Assembly: GCF_030463565.1 (NCBI RefSeq)
Contig: NC_134643.1
Span: forward strand, 123,238,309-123,302,308
Reading direction: 5' to 3'
DNA from: Pelecanus crispus
Lineage: Eukaryota > Chordata > Aves > Pelecaniformes > Pelecanidae
DNA: 64,000 nt
Shown here: piece after piece, positions 24,934-38,410 of the stretch
Layout: the number at the start of each line of letters is the position of its first letter
Position numbering within the stretch: position 1 is the first letter of the stretch
Notes under the pieces: generated by a model
Told to the model about the DNA's origin: nothing
The model's database searches: none
Seen by the model: the letters and a program-made list of their open reading frames with translations, nothing else
Translations under genes and position numbers: made by a program

Positions 24934-27169
24934 TACATAATATAATTTGGAGATGTGTGAGAATGGGGGAAATGTTTTATCCAAATGTCCTCTTTCTGCC
25001 TGCTAAGTGCTCTTAAGATATGACATGAGAACGTTTTTACAGCCTTGAAGATCTTTGCTGTCCTTAGTGGGACAGGGGATGGCTACAAAAATATAGATTT
25101 GAGTAAACTGTGGTTTCTCATAAGCACTTGCGTGAATACGCTGAAACCCACAGTGATTAAACAGACTAATTGCACAGGATAATGAACTTAGCTTTTCCTC
25201 TGTAAAGAGGGTGCTGCTTTGTGCTGTGCTTGACACACACAGAGAGGTTAGACTCCGAAGTTTAGTTGCTGGCAATTATCACGTGTGAGACACTGGGAAA
25301 GCCCAGGGTTTTGTTACGTGTCCGTAAAGACACAGGGTAAGTATGGTGACCAGTTCTGCAGTTTCTCATCCTGTTCACACCGGGGAGCGTAAAATTAACC
25401 TCGACCTTTAGGACAAGTGTAAAGAAAGTAGATTTGTAGACATAAGAAATGTTCAACGTTAGGTCTAATCTCCAGGCTAAGAGATGCCAACTCCCCGTTC
25501 CTGTGAACCCCGGATCTTTTCGCTTCAGAAGCACGCAGTACAAACTACGGGCTAAAAGGGGCCAAGGGCTGTAGCAGAAAGCAGTCTGTGGCGACAGACA
25601 GGCCTGGGAGCCTACTAGCCACATCAGCCTTGCGTCTGCCACTGGGCTGAAGTCAGCCGGCCACGGCAGCCCGGCCCTCCGCGGTGAGGCACCTGGCTCC
25701 TCTGGGGTCCCCTCCGCTCCCTCACTTCTGGGTTCGCGCTCACAGTACTATCCATGCACTTGGGTGGTCCAGTCACAAGGCAGATGTGAGAGCTGCAGTA
25801 AACGGTGATTTTAATCGCACAGCGACAGAGAATGTGTAAGATGGATTCTGCAACAGAGCTACTGTTTAGTGATGAAGGACTTTTTTTTAGGCTACTGAAG
25901 AGGTGAGATTCCAGCTATGTAAATGTCACAACAGGTAGGGTCTCTGTATTTTGGTATTCAGCAAGGTCTCCATACTTCCAAAATATATTTTTAACTCTTC
26001 TGATATAATTTTGATGTTTTGTTCAGAGCAAACTCTAGAAAATGATAAAGAACATTATGCTAAATGAAAAGCACAAGGCCATGCATGTATTTTAACAGAA
26101 CCATTTTGAACTTTTGCTGAGATCTCTTGAAACACTCCCTATTTTCTGCACAAAAATGACCTTATTGACAATGTAAATTCTTCAATTTGTAACTTTTCAA
26201 TACCAAAGTGCTACTGCATCTGACTTAAACAAAGAAGCAAAATCATATTAAAAAAAGAAAACTTGAAAAACAAATGGTTTTAAATAAGTCCAGCTGTTTT
26301 GCTGCCTGCAGCCAAGGATCTTTTTAATTTGAATCCTTTTAATTTTTTTTAAACATCAAACACTGATCTGAAGTCCTGCTTTCAAATACTCTCTTGAGTT
26401 GACCTGCAATTGTTTCACTCATTTAAGAGGTACATTAAATAATAATCAGCTAATTTGGAACGCACACGTGTCAACATCAGCAGTTTGTAATTAATGAGTA
26501 GTACAACAACTGCATTCAGACCAAACCCTCAAATAAAATAGTGCCATAAACTTTACAGTGACATCTGATATGTTTGTGCTGTAACGATGGGCAACGATGA
26601 CAACTCTCTATTAACATGCTGTTAGTATAAACCTTGCATGATTGCTACAGGACAGAATATCGTGTCCACCAGTTTTAAATACCCTTCCTCTTCCCTCAGA
26701 AGATGGTGACAGAGGAACCGTTAAGGCCCCTTCTTTGCTAGCCTGCTTTCCAGATGAGCTTGACAACCCTGTTCAGTTCCGAGTTATTTTGTGATGCATG
26801 AACTGATCTATTTTCCAGCGCACTGGAACGTGGCTTTTGTACGGCGCAGAAATCTTGGCTCTGCTGAGCCGGGAGCAAATCTCACACCGATTCCATCGGA
26901 GCCAGGGCTTCACCCTTGCCATGCTAGCTGCGTGTTGTTGGCTTTCACTTTTGAAAGACTAGGAGGCCTACACTGGCGCTCTTAGGAAGCCCAGGCAAGC
27001 TCGGGAGCAGAATGGGGCCATATGGGGATGTATTTAGTTAAGGACTATTGAGTCTGCCTTATGAAATATGTACATCCTGGTTACTGATCCTGAGGGTCAC
27101 CACTGGTGATGAAGGAAAAGCAAGGAAGGAGTAGAAAGAGATGACTCCACTGCGTGGGAAGGCACAGAA

Positions 27170-27245
27170 ATTCACAGGGATTTTGGTGCCTAAATCATTT
27201 CAGTGGGAGTTGGGCACCTAAATGCCTTTGAGGATCTGAGCCCAG
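27170..27245 (+). mobile_element. Ancient sauropsid interspersed repeat fragment
   Basis: GGTGCCTAAATCATTTCAGT, then GGGAGTTGGGCACCTAAATG and CCTTTGAGGATCTGAGCC, resemble an old repeat abundant in turtles, crocodilians and birds (ggagttaggtgcctaaat...ctttgaggatctgggcc). It is recognised from memory only and the family name is not assigned. It is embedded antisense in the predicted RUNX1 3'UTR. Confidence 0.45.
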
Positions 27246-27699
27246 TCAGCTGAGTAAAATGAGAGTGAGATAATTGTAAACAATATTTCTAGGTAATTAG
27301 GAGGTCACTTTACCCATCGTTATTCCAGCTTTTTTCAATGTGATAAATTTGACTTTGGCTGCTACCAAAAAAGGCAATTGCTGATCTTTTTTAATATAGG
27401 CATATTTAAATAATAATAGTATCAACAAATAAGAAAAGTCTAAATATCAAGCATAAATATCAATGAACTCATCAAAGTAGTACAGTAGTTGAAAATGACC
27501 CAAGGCTGTAGCCGTTGTATTAAAAAAAAAAAGTCCGAGAGAAAGAAGTTAAATTAACTCATTGAAAAAGGGGCTGATTCTTTCAGTTGACAAAGCAAGA
27601 AAGAAGCAAGCATGATTAAAACAAAAAAAAGAGTAAAATCTTTTTTTTTGCAATTTATAAGGTGCCAAGAGAAATAAAACAAATTAGATGCAAAGCAGG

Positions 27700-27830
27700 A
27701 TGAGCTGCATCTTAAAAAAAAAACAAAACCCAAAACAACAAACCCAAAACAAAACAAAAAAACCCCAGCAATAAAAAATTTCCATATTCTTTGGAATATA
27801 CAACACGGGTTAAAAAAAAAAAAAAAAAAA
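27700..27830. repeat. A-rich low complexity: (CAAAA)n and poly(A)
   Basis: A (CAAAA/CCAAAA)n-like tract at 27718-27768 and a homopolymer of about 18 A near 27812-27830. Read from the RUNX1 side these are U-rich 3'UTR segments. Confidence 0.85.
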
Positions 27831-28362
27831 GAAAGAATGAAGTTCAACATATAAAACCTCTCATTCACAGCATTGCTAAAACAGAAGCGTTCACAGTTTC
27901 CCTCTGGGAATCTTCCTATACTTCCTTACAGTTAGTATGTCCATAAGATGCAGTAAACTCACTAAGATTTTTTTTAGGTTTTAAGTCTTAAAAATAGATG
28001 TGAACCGAAACTCTCTTTAGGGCTGTGGAGACCTTCAAGCCCAGGCACGCTGGAAAGCCACAGGCCTGGAAACAGACTGGGTGCTTTTCTACCCACCCTC
28101 GCTACCTCCGGACCACCAACTCGGGTGTCCTCCTTTCAGAAGCGCAGCCCCCTGGGAGGGATGCTTTGCTGGAGCGACGTCGCTTCGCCAGGGGCTGGCT
28201 AATACGTGCCACCGCTCCTGGGAGCGCTGGCTTCTGGAGGGTTTCCTTCTCAAAGTGATGTATGAACATGGCAGGGCCCATAAGCAAGGCGGATGTTTAT
28301 GGGATACCTACGGGCACCGGGAAATGGAAAGCACGTTAGTCCTGGCCCATAACTACTTAAAA

Positions 28363-28367
28363 TTTAT

Positions 28368-28368
<1 letters not shown>
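28363..28368 (-). promoter_or_regulatory. RUNX1: AATAAA hexamer overlapping the RUNX1 stop codon
   Basis: The coding end reads TAC TGA ATAAATT. The last base of the TGA stop is also the first A of a canonical AATAAA. If used, cleavage 10-30 nt downstream would leave an intact coding frame with almost no 3'UTR. The hexamer is certain; its function is speculative. Confidence 0.4.
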
Positions 28369-28913
<545 letters not shown>

Positions 28914-30437
28914 TCACCTTTTCGAGGCGATAACCAACATCCAAACTCTGGTCTATGGCCAACCGAAGCGGTGCGGGTACTGCCGGAACAGAGCTATCCC
29001 TCACCTGCTCTCCGACACAGTCATTGTAGTGCTCATGGATCTGGATGTTTTGGATTAATCTCAGTAAAGCAGCAATAAGGAGGATTGCCAAGCTCTTGCC
29101 CTGTTTTGCAGTGTATGTGTTCGCTCTTAGAGACCTTGCAGCACATGCATTATTTACACTTCCAGAGTGCCCTCGTCTCCTCAGCAGGTGGGTGAGTGGG
29201 GCACAGGGACACAGATCTCAGCCTTCTTGCACAGCATCACTTGACTCACCGGGGACACTGATGGGGCCTAAATATAAATTGTTCAGCTTCTGCACAGTCC
29301 CTCCTTGCACCCAGTTTTACTTGCCAGCTCAAAAGAGAAGCTCCACGGTGCAGAGATTGTCCTTCGGGTGCATGAACCTGCACAGGTGGGATTTACACAC
29401 ACAGGCTCAGCCCAGCTGTCAACACTTAGGAGCACAGTTCCCCATTGACTCTCAACACTACCAAAGTCAAGGTACATCAGGTTCACTTAAGGTCTTTGTA
29501 TCTGGGTCCTCATAGAACATCTACATGATTGTTACTAACTTCTGAAAATCTTGGCTCTAATGAGTATGTAAAAAAGGACAATAATATTACTGCCTTCTTA
29601 AAGCAGAATGATATATTTGGGGGTTGCCCTTTTTTCTTCCTTTCATGTGTGCTAGAAGCCTTTCTCATCCTGCTAAGCGAAATGTTTTATAGGACAGTCA
29701 AATTCTGCTCTGGTTTGTCTGACACCCATGGAAGTATGCCCGGTCCCATCGTCTCCTTCCCTGGTGTGCAAGGATTAAACAGAGCAGATAATGGCCTGTT
29801 TAGGAAGGATCTTCATCATGACTCAGATTAATGGAAGGTGTCAGTCCCTAGAGTTGGCAGCTGTGCATGATTAAAATAACAACAATAATAATTAAGAAAA
29901 AATCTTTCCAGAAGACAACTTCTTCTGTCAGACAAGACGTGGAGTCTGCAGAAGAGGAGCCATGTGCTGAAGGAAATACTCATGAGAAGCAGCAGAGAGA
30001 AAACAAAGCTCTTGGCTCTGACCGGATTTAAAGCTAGAGCAGACACACTCCAGCGCCAAGTTCTGAAAGCTCGTCAGTGACACAGCCAGCACACTTTGAT
30101 GAATTTCTATAAATTTCTTAGAAAAGCTCTGACGCATGCTGTATGCTTCCTTTTTGAGTTTGCCTTCCATTTTTTTCTGGAAGATTAATAGGCCCCTGAA
30201 CATATTTCCTTCCCCCAGACCCCAGCACCTTTAGATCTAACATGGGAAGATACACTATGGTGTGGAATGGCAGGAGCTTCAGAGCAGCTACAGTTGAAGG
30301 TGGCATCTGACAACCTGCAGGTTTTAAATGGTGCTTCCACACCTCAGAAAGAAATACAACTTCTTGAAACTGCCTGGACACATCACTTCTCAGATGAGGG
30401 TTTCTTCTGCTCAGTTTGGCAAAAAGCAGAATAATGA

Positions 30438-30493
30438 GACTTAATGTCAAGGTGTCCCATATGTCAGAGACTTAATGTCAAGTATGTCCCATA
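30438..30493. repeat. 31-bp imperfect tandem duplication
   Basis: GACTTAATGTCAAGGTGTCC (30438-) recurs 31 bp later as GACTTAATGTCAAGTATGTC, each followed by CATAT. Two copies only. Confidence 0.85.
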
Positions 30494-31574
30494 TCTTTGC
30501 TTTTTCTTTTGAGGCACCCTGTCTTTAGATGGTAGGGCCTAAAAAACCCCTCAAATTTGCTCTTTGTTCTGACAAAGAGAAATTTCTTAGATAGACAGCA
30601 ATGGGACTGGGGAGAAAATATTGTGAAAGATTTTTCTGGGAGTGCTGAATGACATTTAATATAGAAGTAACATTTCAGAAGCATTCTAAAAAACACTTAA
30701 GATGTGTAGAGATGAGCCCCCACATACAGAATTAAGACAGGAAAGAAAGAATGCTGACAAGTGAACAAAGCTCTTCTAGGTTCCTTCACAAGTCATGGAG
30801 AAACTATGCCTGCCCCAAGGTAAAACACTTTGACCACGGGCACAAAAAGCACCCACAAGCCCTAGCGCTGGTACTCTACCTCCATGCTCACCATGTGCCA
30901 CAAAAGAAACAAAGCGTGCAGCTACTCCACACATACATGGCTATCTTCTGTTAGACCGTGCACTCTTGGGAGCAGCCACCATGGAAGCCTTTGGTGCTCA
31001 GACCGCGCACAGCACAATAAGGGCCCTGGTACGCAATGACGAGATTTGGGCACTACAGCAATGCAAAATATAGCGAGCGCATTTCAATACTGAGTACATT
31101 CACTCATTTGAGTGCCACCTCAGTTGCCACACTGGTAAAGGTAAAATGTGATTAACATCTCCATTCAGTCTGATTCATGTATCCACACCTACAAGTATAC
31201 ATGTATCAGGCCACCCCTGTATAGGGTTTGAAAATCAAAATAGCTGGTAAATATTGATTTCAAACAATTCTGTAAAGAAAAATTACTTTTCTGAGTAAAA
31301 AAACTTGATGAAATAGTTTGTTTTACTTGAAATTTTCTTGTTGCTATGAAGATAATCTTTTTTCATCCTTCTCCGTTCTCTCCATTTCTGCATTTTGCCA
31401 GTGGAAAGGAGTGCAAAGGGAGGGAAACAGGGGAGAAAGTAAAAAGGAGTCATTTCATTTTAAAAGAAGAGTGTTTCAATAAAGAATGAGAATTTTTATA
31501 GACTTTTTTTAAAACAAGAAATTTCTTTTTTTTTCTTTTCCTTCTGAAAGGTTTCCTGTATTTTCAGCTATCTC

Positions 31575-31724
31575 TAAGATAGGTGGTGGAGTCACCATCC
31601 CTGGAAGAGTTCAAAAAATGGGTAGACGTGGCCCTTTGTGACATGGTTTAGCGGGCATGGTGGTGTTGGGTTGATGATTGGAATGATGATCTTAGAGATC
31701 CTTTCCAACCTTAATGATTCCTAG
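31575..31724 (+). mobile_element. CR1 LINE 3' end fragment
   Basis: Contains GGTGGAGTCACCATCCCTGG, GGTTTAGCGGGCATGG, GATGATCTTAGAGATCCTTT and CCAACCTTAATGATTC. This is the conserved end of avian CR1 reverse-transcriptase ORF and 3'UTR, ending in one degenerate terminal repeat. Confidence 0.9.
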
Positions 31725-31793
31725 TTTTTACTTTCATTATAAATGATCCAGCCACCAAGCCAGGAGGCGTGGGGTTGCTACTCTCCCCTTAAT

Positions 31794-31886
31794 TGGTTTA
31801 GTGGTGGACTTGGTAATGTTAGGTTAATGGTTGGACTGGATGATCTTAAAGGTCTTTTCCAACCTAAACGATTCTATGATTCTAAG
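31794..31886 (+). mobile_element. Second CR1 LINE 3' tail fragment
   Basis: GGTTTAGTGGTGGACTTGGT, then GGACTGGATGATCTTAAAGG, CTTTTCCAACCTAAACGATT and CTATGATTCTA. It has the same orientation as the preceding copy and is about 70 bp away, but the tail subtype differs (AAAGGTCTTTTCC here, AGAGATCCTTTCC there). It is therefore probably a separate insertion. Confidence 0.9.
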
Positions 31887-32413
31887 ATGTAATTAGCACC
31901 CAGACATAACAAATAATTTACTTTTGGTGGGCATCATCCCTGTGACTCTTTCAAAGCAGGCTCTATATGACAACAATAGGACAGGCTGGAGCACATTCAA
32001 GTGATTCTCTCTGATCTTAGAAGAAGCCCTGAGTATTCAAATGAGAGCAATATGTGCGGCCAAAGAAGATATTTTTGAAAAGGCCGTGTGCAAATTTGAA
32101 TTATATGGCTCTCATTCATTTTAAGAAAATTCCTGCTATTGAACACACACATATTGGTTCAATATGTGTGGGTTAGAGTGAGCAGATGGTCAGTTGAGTA
32201 TGGTGGAAACCAGGGGGGTAGCTTTCACTTCCATGCTATATTTTTATGTTGGCTTGTAAAGCTCTGCAGTACAATTTGACGAAGATGTAACAAGACAATC
32301 CAGTGCAACACTTAACATGTCAAACCCCACCATCCTGCAGTCAGTGTGTCCACCCATAACCTGCTGTGCTCTGGTCTGAATTTAGAGCAAGGGAAGGAAA
32401 CAGAACTGAACTA

Positions 32414-33016
<603 letters not shown>

Positions 33017-36000
33017 TTACATTTTAGTTCCATAATCCCCTTTGTCAAAAGACCTTCAGATGAATTGCTTTCTAAAATATTATTTGTGCATCTGTGAGTT
33101 TTGATCGGTTGATTTTTTTCTTGTGAAGCTTTTTGATATTTCACATTGACGGTGGGCAGGGAAAAGCGGTCAGGGAAAAGCAGATTAAGCTTTCTAAGGT
33201 GAAAGACTACTCATTGCTGAGATGCATTAGTATTTTGGACTGTGTGTTTGCAGCCCATTTAGCCAAAAAGGCATGTCTTGCATGGCACCAAGGAGACAAA
33301 AATACTGAACTGTGAGTGTTTCTGTGCAAGCGTGTAAGTAGAGAGAGAAAAACAAGATGAAAATGAGAGAGAGAGATGGAGAGTGAAACTAGTGTCCTCC
33401 AGAAGGCAGACTCCTAAGTGGATGAATAGGACCGGGGAATTTGACTTCCTCGATCTTTTGAAAATCCCAGGCTTAATGAAATGAGCAGGTATTTTGCACA
33501 TCTATTTTGTATATGCTAAAATACAGAAATACAATTCAAGAGTGATGGGTACATCTGCTAGCCGTGGTTGAACTTCAGAAGCAGAAAGCCTTACACAAAC
33601 TCTATGGCACTGCTAAGCTGAAAATGCAGACACCCGATGAGTACAGGCTTTCTGTAGAAACTGCTGCTTCTTGGGAGGAAAATCTCAAAATGCACAGATG
33701 CGTAAAACATTTATGGAAAAACACTAACCTATTATTTTCTAGCCACACGACTAGTTTGGCTGACGTTTGAAATCAGAGACGCACAGCAGGGAGTTTGTCC
33801 AAACCAGTTGCACCAATACAGAAACAACTCTTTTCTGCTTATTTCATCTTTGCATATGGAGCTGGCATTTTTCAGTGTTTGGAAATGTCTAATTTTTGTA
33901 GAAATCAAAGTGAGAAAGATTCCTCCCCCGCTTACCTATCCAGAAATTTTTTTTACTATTTTTAGTAAAATCTTTTCTATTTTCTTCAGCTTTAAGAGCA
34001 TTCTCCTGCTGCTTCGTCTAGCTAATTGCCTTTTTGAAAACAGCATATGTTGGATGAACTGGATTCAGATAAAACTGATACCAGCATGGAAGGGAAATTT
34101 CCCAAGTCTGAGATGAAGGACTTTGATCTTCCATCAGAAAGCCCATCTGGAAATTATTATTTTGTTGTGCTTTATGGAGATGGGTTTTACATTTTGTTTG
34201 TTTCATCTGTTTAGAAGGGAAGATTTATACAAAGCTCCAAGCCTTTAAAAAAATAACTAGTGAAGTCACTTGCAGAATGAACTAAAGTCTTGTAAAGATT
34301 TTTCTGCTGAGTAACATATTCAAATTCAGATATATTGATTTTTTTTTTTTTTGGGGCAGACTTCCTTAAAAATAAATTCAGTTGACTCATGCTGTTTTAA
34401 AAGCAACATCCGATTGGATTAAATGGACTTCAGTAGAAACAAACAAAAAGACATAGGCACAAAGCCTGTCTTACTCTGAATTACAACATCATCTCATTGT
34501 TAATGTATGGTCAGTGTTTATTAAAGATGACAGGGAAACAGATGAGGGAATTCAGTCTCTAGGGGTAGCATTAGGATAAATACCACAAAGCATCAGCGGA
34601 GCAAGCGTTGTAATGGTACGACACTGCGTGTTTCGGTTCTGAAATGGGGTTAAGTCAGTCATTACTCCCTTATTTCAGCACAAAATCCCATTGAGTTCAG
34701 TTCAGCAATGTGGTCGAGTACTAGAATCATGATACGTGTGCTGGAGGGATCCCAGCCCAGGGACGGAAACTCCCTTGGCTAGCCCTCCTGCCTGGGGAGC
34801 CCTCGATGTGCTCTGCCAAGGCTGACGCCACAGGTGCCAGAGCCCCCCCTCCGCCACCTCTCTCTCAAGGGCTCTGTTCGACGCTGTCACTGCAGAAGCC
34901 ACTGAACCCCTTTCGCTGGAAATGTTCTATACCTGCTTTCAGGTGCTGCGCCCTTAGATCTTAGCACTGCAGAGGAGAGGGGAACAGCCTGTCTTGAGAG
35001 CGATCTGGCTATGTGTGAAGAGGGTGCTGCCACCCGTCCTTGTTTTTCAGGCTGAAAGGAGGGACCGTACTGTCTGTTTTCTCCTGTTACAAACTGTCAC
35101 TGCGTGGTGGGGCAGCTCGCTCTGGCACTTTTCTCCTGTTTCTTACATTGCTGGCTCTTCAGGACAAGAGACATGGTTTTGTCTTGTACCTTGCCCGGCA
35201 TGCATGGGATCCTGGTCCATGAAATAGCCCCAAGTGCAATGAACACACGAACAACAGAAAGAAGACGCAGAAAAAGCCGCAGCAGCTGCCGCAGTGGCAA
35301 AAGAGGAAGCAAGACCTTGTCAAGGATTTACTAAACACTGACAAGACTAAATTGAAATACGGTTTCTTTCTTTTAGTGCTACTAGAATGAGCTTTGTGCT
35401 GTGTCCTGACTACAAACCGGATAACGGACCGAGTACGTGTCTAGTAACATGCAGAAAGAGACTACCAAGGTATCTGACCTGCCTCATCCATTTGCAGTTA
35501 TTACCAACCTCTGGGGTACTTGAAACAGTGACAGACAGCCCGAGAGACCCCCATTATTAATCTCCTCATCCCATTAAGTCTTTCTTAAGTGAAAGTTCAA
35601 ACTACCAATCAATTTTCCATCTTGGTACCTGTATTCCCAATCCCTGTATTTGCTCTTAAAGACTGGCTTTTTGACATCAGGCCGGTTAACAAGTTGCAAT
35701 CTATTCAGTGATGTTAATATAGCATATTGTATTGTGTACACATATTAAGCAGGTTGCGCTGACTAACCCCGGGCATCACCTTCACAGCTTTTTAATAACA
35801 ACTGGAGAAAAGTATCACCACAATAGCATTTTTATGGCACCATTTCAGTATCAGGAGGCAGACTCAGCTCCCAGTAAAGGCAAGGTTTGCATTTCAGCAG
35901 CGTCAGTAGGATCTGGATCAGGGCCCTCAAACAGCATTTTATTTTTGTGATATCTGCTTTTCTTCAGCTTTCAGGTTACCCGAAATTAAACTGGCGTGGG

Positions 36001-36239
36001 TTCAAATTTGCCACAGGACTAGCCTACACAAAAAGGCAACAACCTCTTTCCGAATCTGTCTCATTTCTACTTTCAAAATAAAGAGGTGTGCATCTCAGAA
36101 GTTAGGAGCTTGGCGTGGGGAACTGAATGTGTGGCTTTGAGTGGCTGAAGTTAATTTGGTGAAAATATGTTGCAAATAAATGGGAGTTGCTTCCCAACGC
36201 AGAAGTATCTGTGAAGAGATCTGCAGGGAGAGCTACTTC

Positions 36240-36774
36240 AACAAAGGGAAATAACAGGGCTTTGGGCCCACGCAGTTTTAAAGCCAAACAGGATTCCAAA
36301 ATCATTTAAAAGCAGATCAAAATAGCACAAAACCCAAGGAAGTTGCTCCAGTTGGTGATCTGCACCCAATCCTCCCGGTATTTCTCCCATTAGCAAGTAC
36401 TTTCCATTTCTGCTTTTTATGGTGTGAGAAAATGTATTTAAAACATGAAAACTGTTATTAATTGCAATAAAACACTCCGGGGCGAGAATTATGGTGCAAT
36501 AATTCACACCTTGCTGTGTAGTCACGAGCTCTCGGCCTCTAGCCTCATGCCTAACAAGCTATTAAGCAGAAAGTATTGAACCGCCTTTCATGCCTGGTCA
36601 TGTTTTATTGCCACGAAAAGGTTGCGTTCGGCTTGCTTTAAAAAGTTGTAATTAAGCCGTACAAAATGTTGCATAATGTTTAATAGCTTAATGAAACGAG
36701 CTTTGGTTAGCGACCGGGCGAAAAGAGCCGCTCTCCCCCTTTCATGACGCTCCCTCCCGCTCCGGGTATTTAGC
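36240..36774. promoter_or_regulatory. AT-rich, homeodomain-site-rich block beside CpG island
   Basis: The stretch before the island carries many TAAT-core and related motifs (GTAATTAAG, TTTTATTGCCACG, TTGCATAATG, TTAATAGCTTAATG). The sharp switch from this AT-rich block to the CpG island looks like a developmental enhancer or promoter arrangement. Conservation cannot be measured here. Confidence 0.3.
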
Positions 36775-37160
36775 ATCATTTCCAGCCGGTTTCCCCGCGG
36801 AAAATCAAGAGCCGAGAGCTCGACGGCGGCGGTGGGGGGACGGACGGACGGACGGCTGTCGGTCCGCCGTGCCCCGGCCCCGGCGCATCAGCAGGTGGCG
36901 GTGGAGACCGGGCGGAGGCGGCGGCCGCCCCGCGCCCCCCCGCTCCGCCTCCCCCAGCGCCCCGGGGCCGGCGGCCGCCCCCGGGCTGCCGCAGCCCGGC
37001 TGCCTTCGAGGGCCGCTGTCAAAGGAGCGGCTTGAGCGTGAGTTTTCCCGCAGCCGCCGCAGCCCTTCGTACGACCTTTGCAACACCCATTAGTCATTCC
37101 CAGCCGGGGCGCCGCCAGTGCTGGCGAGCGGCAGCCTTGCCCTGCGCCGTCGCTGCGCAG
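36775..37160. promoter_or_regulatory. Intronic CpG island in RUNX1 intron 6
   Basis: About 390 bp of dense CpG with GGCGGCGG and CCGCCGC runs, GC boxes (CCCCGCCC-like) and a short (GGAC)n repeat at 36838-36855. A plus-strand donor-like GAGC|GTGAGT lies at 37037/37038. No protein start is recognised. It may be an internal promoter, sense or antisense to RUNX1, or a CpG-rich enhancer. Confidence 0.55.
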
Positions 37161-37162
37161 AA

Positions 37163-37455
37163 GTAGCTTACAGAATCACGGAACCGTTGAGGTTGGAAAA
37201 GACCTTTTACCATCGGCCAGTCCAACCATTCACTTAGTGCTAAAAGCTACGCATGCTTATAGAATCATCGAACTGTTCAGGTTGAAAAAGACCTTTAAGA
37301 TCATCAAGTCCAACTTGGCACTAAGTGCTACATGCGCTTATAGAATCATGCACTTATAGAATCACACAACCGTTTAGGTTGGAAAAGACCTTTAAGATCA
37401 TCAAGTCCAACCGTTAACTGAGCACTAAATGCTACACGCGCTTACAGAATCATAG
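37163..37455 (-). repeat. Tandem array of CR1 3'-tail units
   Basis: Three antisense CR1 tail segments, each with AGAATCA..., GGTTGGAAAAGACCTTTAAG and ATCATCAAGTCCAAC. They are joined head to tail by a shared linker of the form GCTACRYGCGCTTA. Unit starts are at 37171, 37260 and 37357 (with a 16-bp partial unit at 37341), and a fourth start at 37445. The period is about 81-89 bp. Identical linkers indicate local tandem duplication of one insertion, not three separate insertions. Confidence 0.85.
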
Positions 37456-38410
37456 AAGCAGCTCTGGGCCCAGTGGGTATCCAAGAGCATGGGTGCACAG
37501 GAGAGATGTTGAATACGCCCTGACCCAAAGATACCCTTGTTCAGCAGAACTGACGTGGCCAAGCAAGGCAAACAAACACCTGCCAGGCAATGGCGCTGTC
37601 CTAGTGTGACACAGGGCATATTTGGGCTTCCAGAGTTGTTAGTGATAGTCAAGTACAAAAAGAGAAGAACTCCCTACGTGCTCAGAGCACAGGGCGAATG
37701 GGTCAAGACCTCAGTCAAAACTGCAGCGTACCTCCTGAGCTCGCACAGAACATCCTTTTGTCTGTAAAACTGATCCTGAGCATACAGGACACAGAAATCA
37801 CCGGGACGTAATAAACATCAAGTCCCAGGATGCTATTTCCATGTGATTCTTTCTCAGAGGGGACACACACTTTAAAATGTAAAACAACACCCCCCTCTCC
37901 CTCCAAAAAAAAAAAGCTGTGATGCTGGCAGGCACTCAGAAGGTATAAACCAGCAAGTCTCAGTGGGGCTGCGGTGATTCATAGTACCAGCTCAGGGTGT
38001 TGCTTGAGATGATAGCAAAAACGTCTGGCATTTCATCATTTCTATGTAACAAATATAACAATCCATACTAGGCTGCCTAAAAGAAAGCCCCCACAAGATT
38101 TTATATTCTGATCCAAAAATAATTCTTTTCAGCCATATTAAAAGCTTTAAGCTTCAAATTCAAGTCAGATAACAGGTCCCACTGCACCTATGAGCCAAAA
38201 GGAAATATGCTTATGTGGATGCACATGGCTGGCGCTGGGCTGGACCCCGTGCACCTCTGAATCTGTTTTACGCCCTTGGAGCACAGAGAGAGACGGTTCT
38301 CTGTGTGTCATTGCAGGTCAGACATTGCTGCCTGCTCCTAGCCAAGAGGCACTACGTAGCCAAATCTCGGTATGATACAGCACGTTCCTGGAAGCTTCAG
38401 AAAGGAGCAG

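Larger units (their letters stand above)
23315..28367 (-). other. RUNX1: RUNX1 3' untranslated region (predicted)
   Basis: Inferred from the stop codon at 28370-28368 to just past the AATAAA at 23337-23332, about 5.05 kb. Mammalian RUNX1 also has a 3'UTR of several kilobases. Between these points the only other canonical minus-strand AATAAA overlaps the stop codon itself. The minus strand is U-rich and includes long T runs opposite the A-tracts at 27.5-27.83 kb. Possible seed matches are ACTGTGA at 25746-25740 (miR-27 type) and GCACTTT at 26211-26205 (miR-17/20/106 type). Both families are reported regulators of mammalian RUNX1. The boundary is not proven; no splicing is assumed. Confidence 0.55.
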
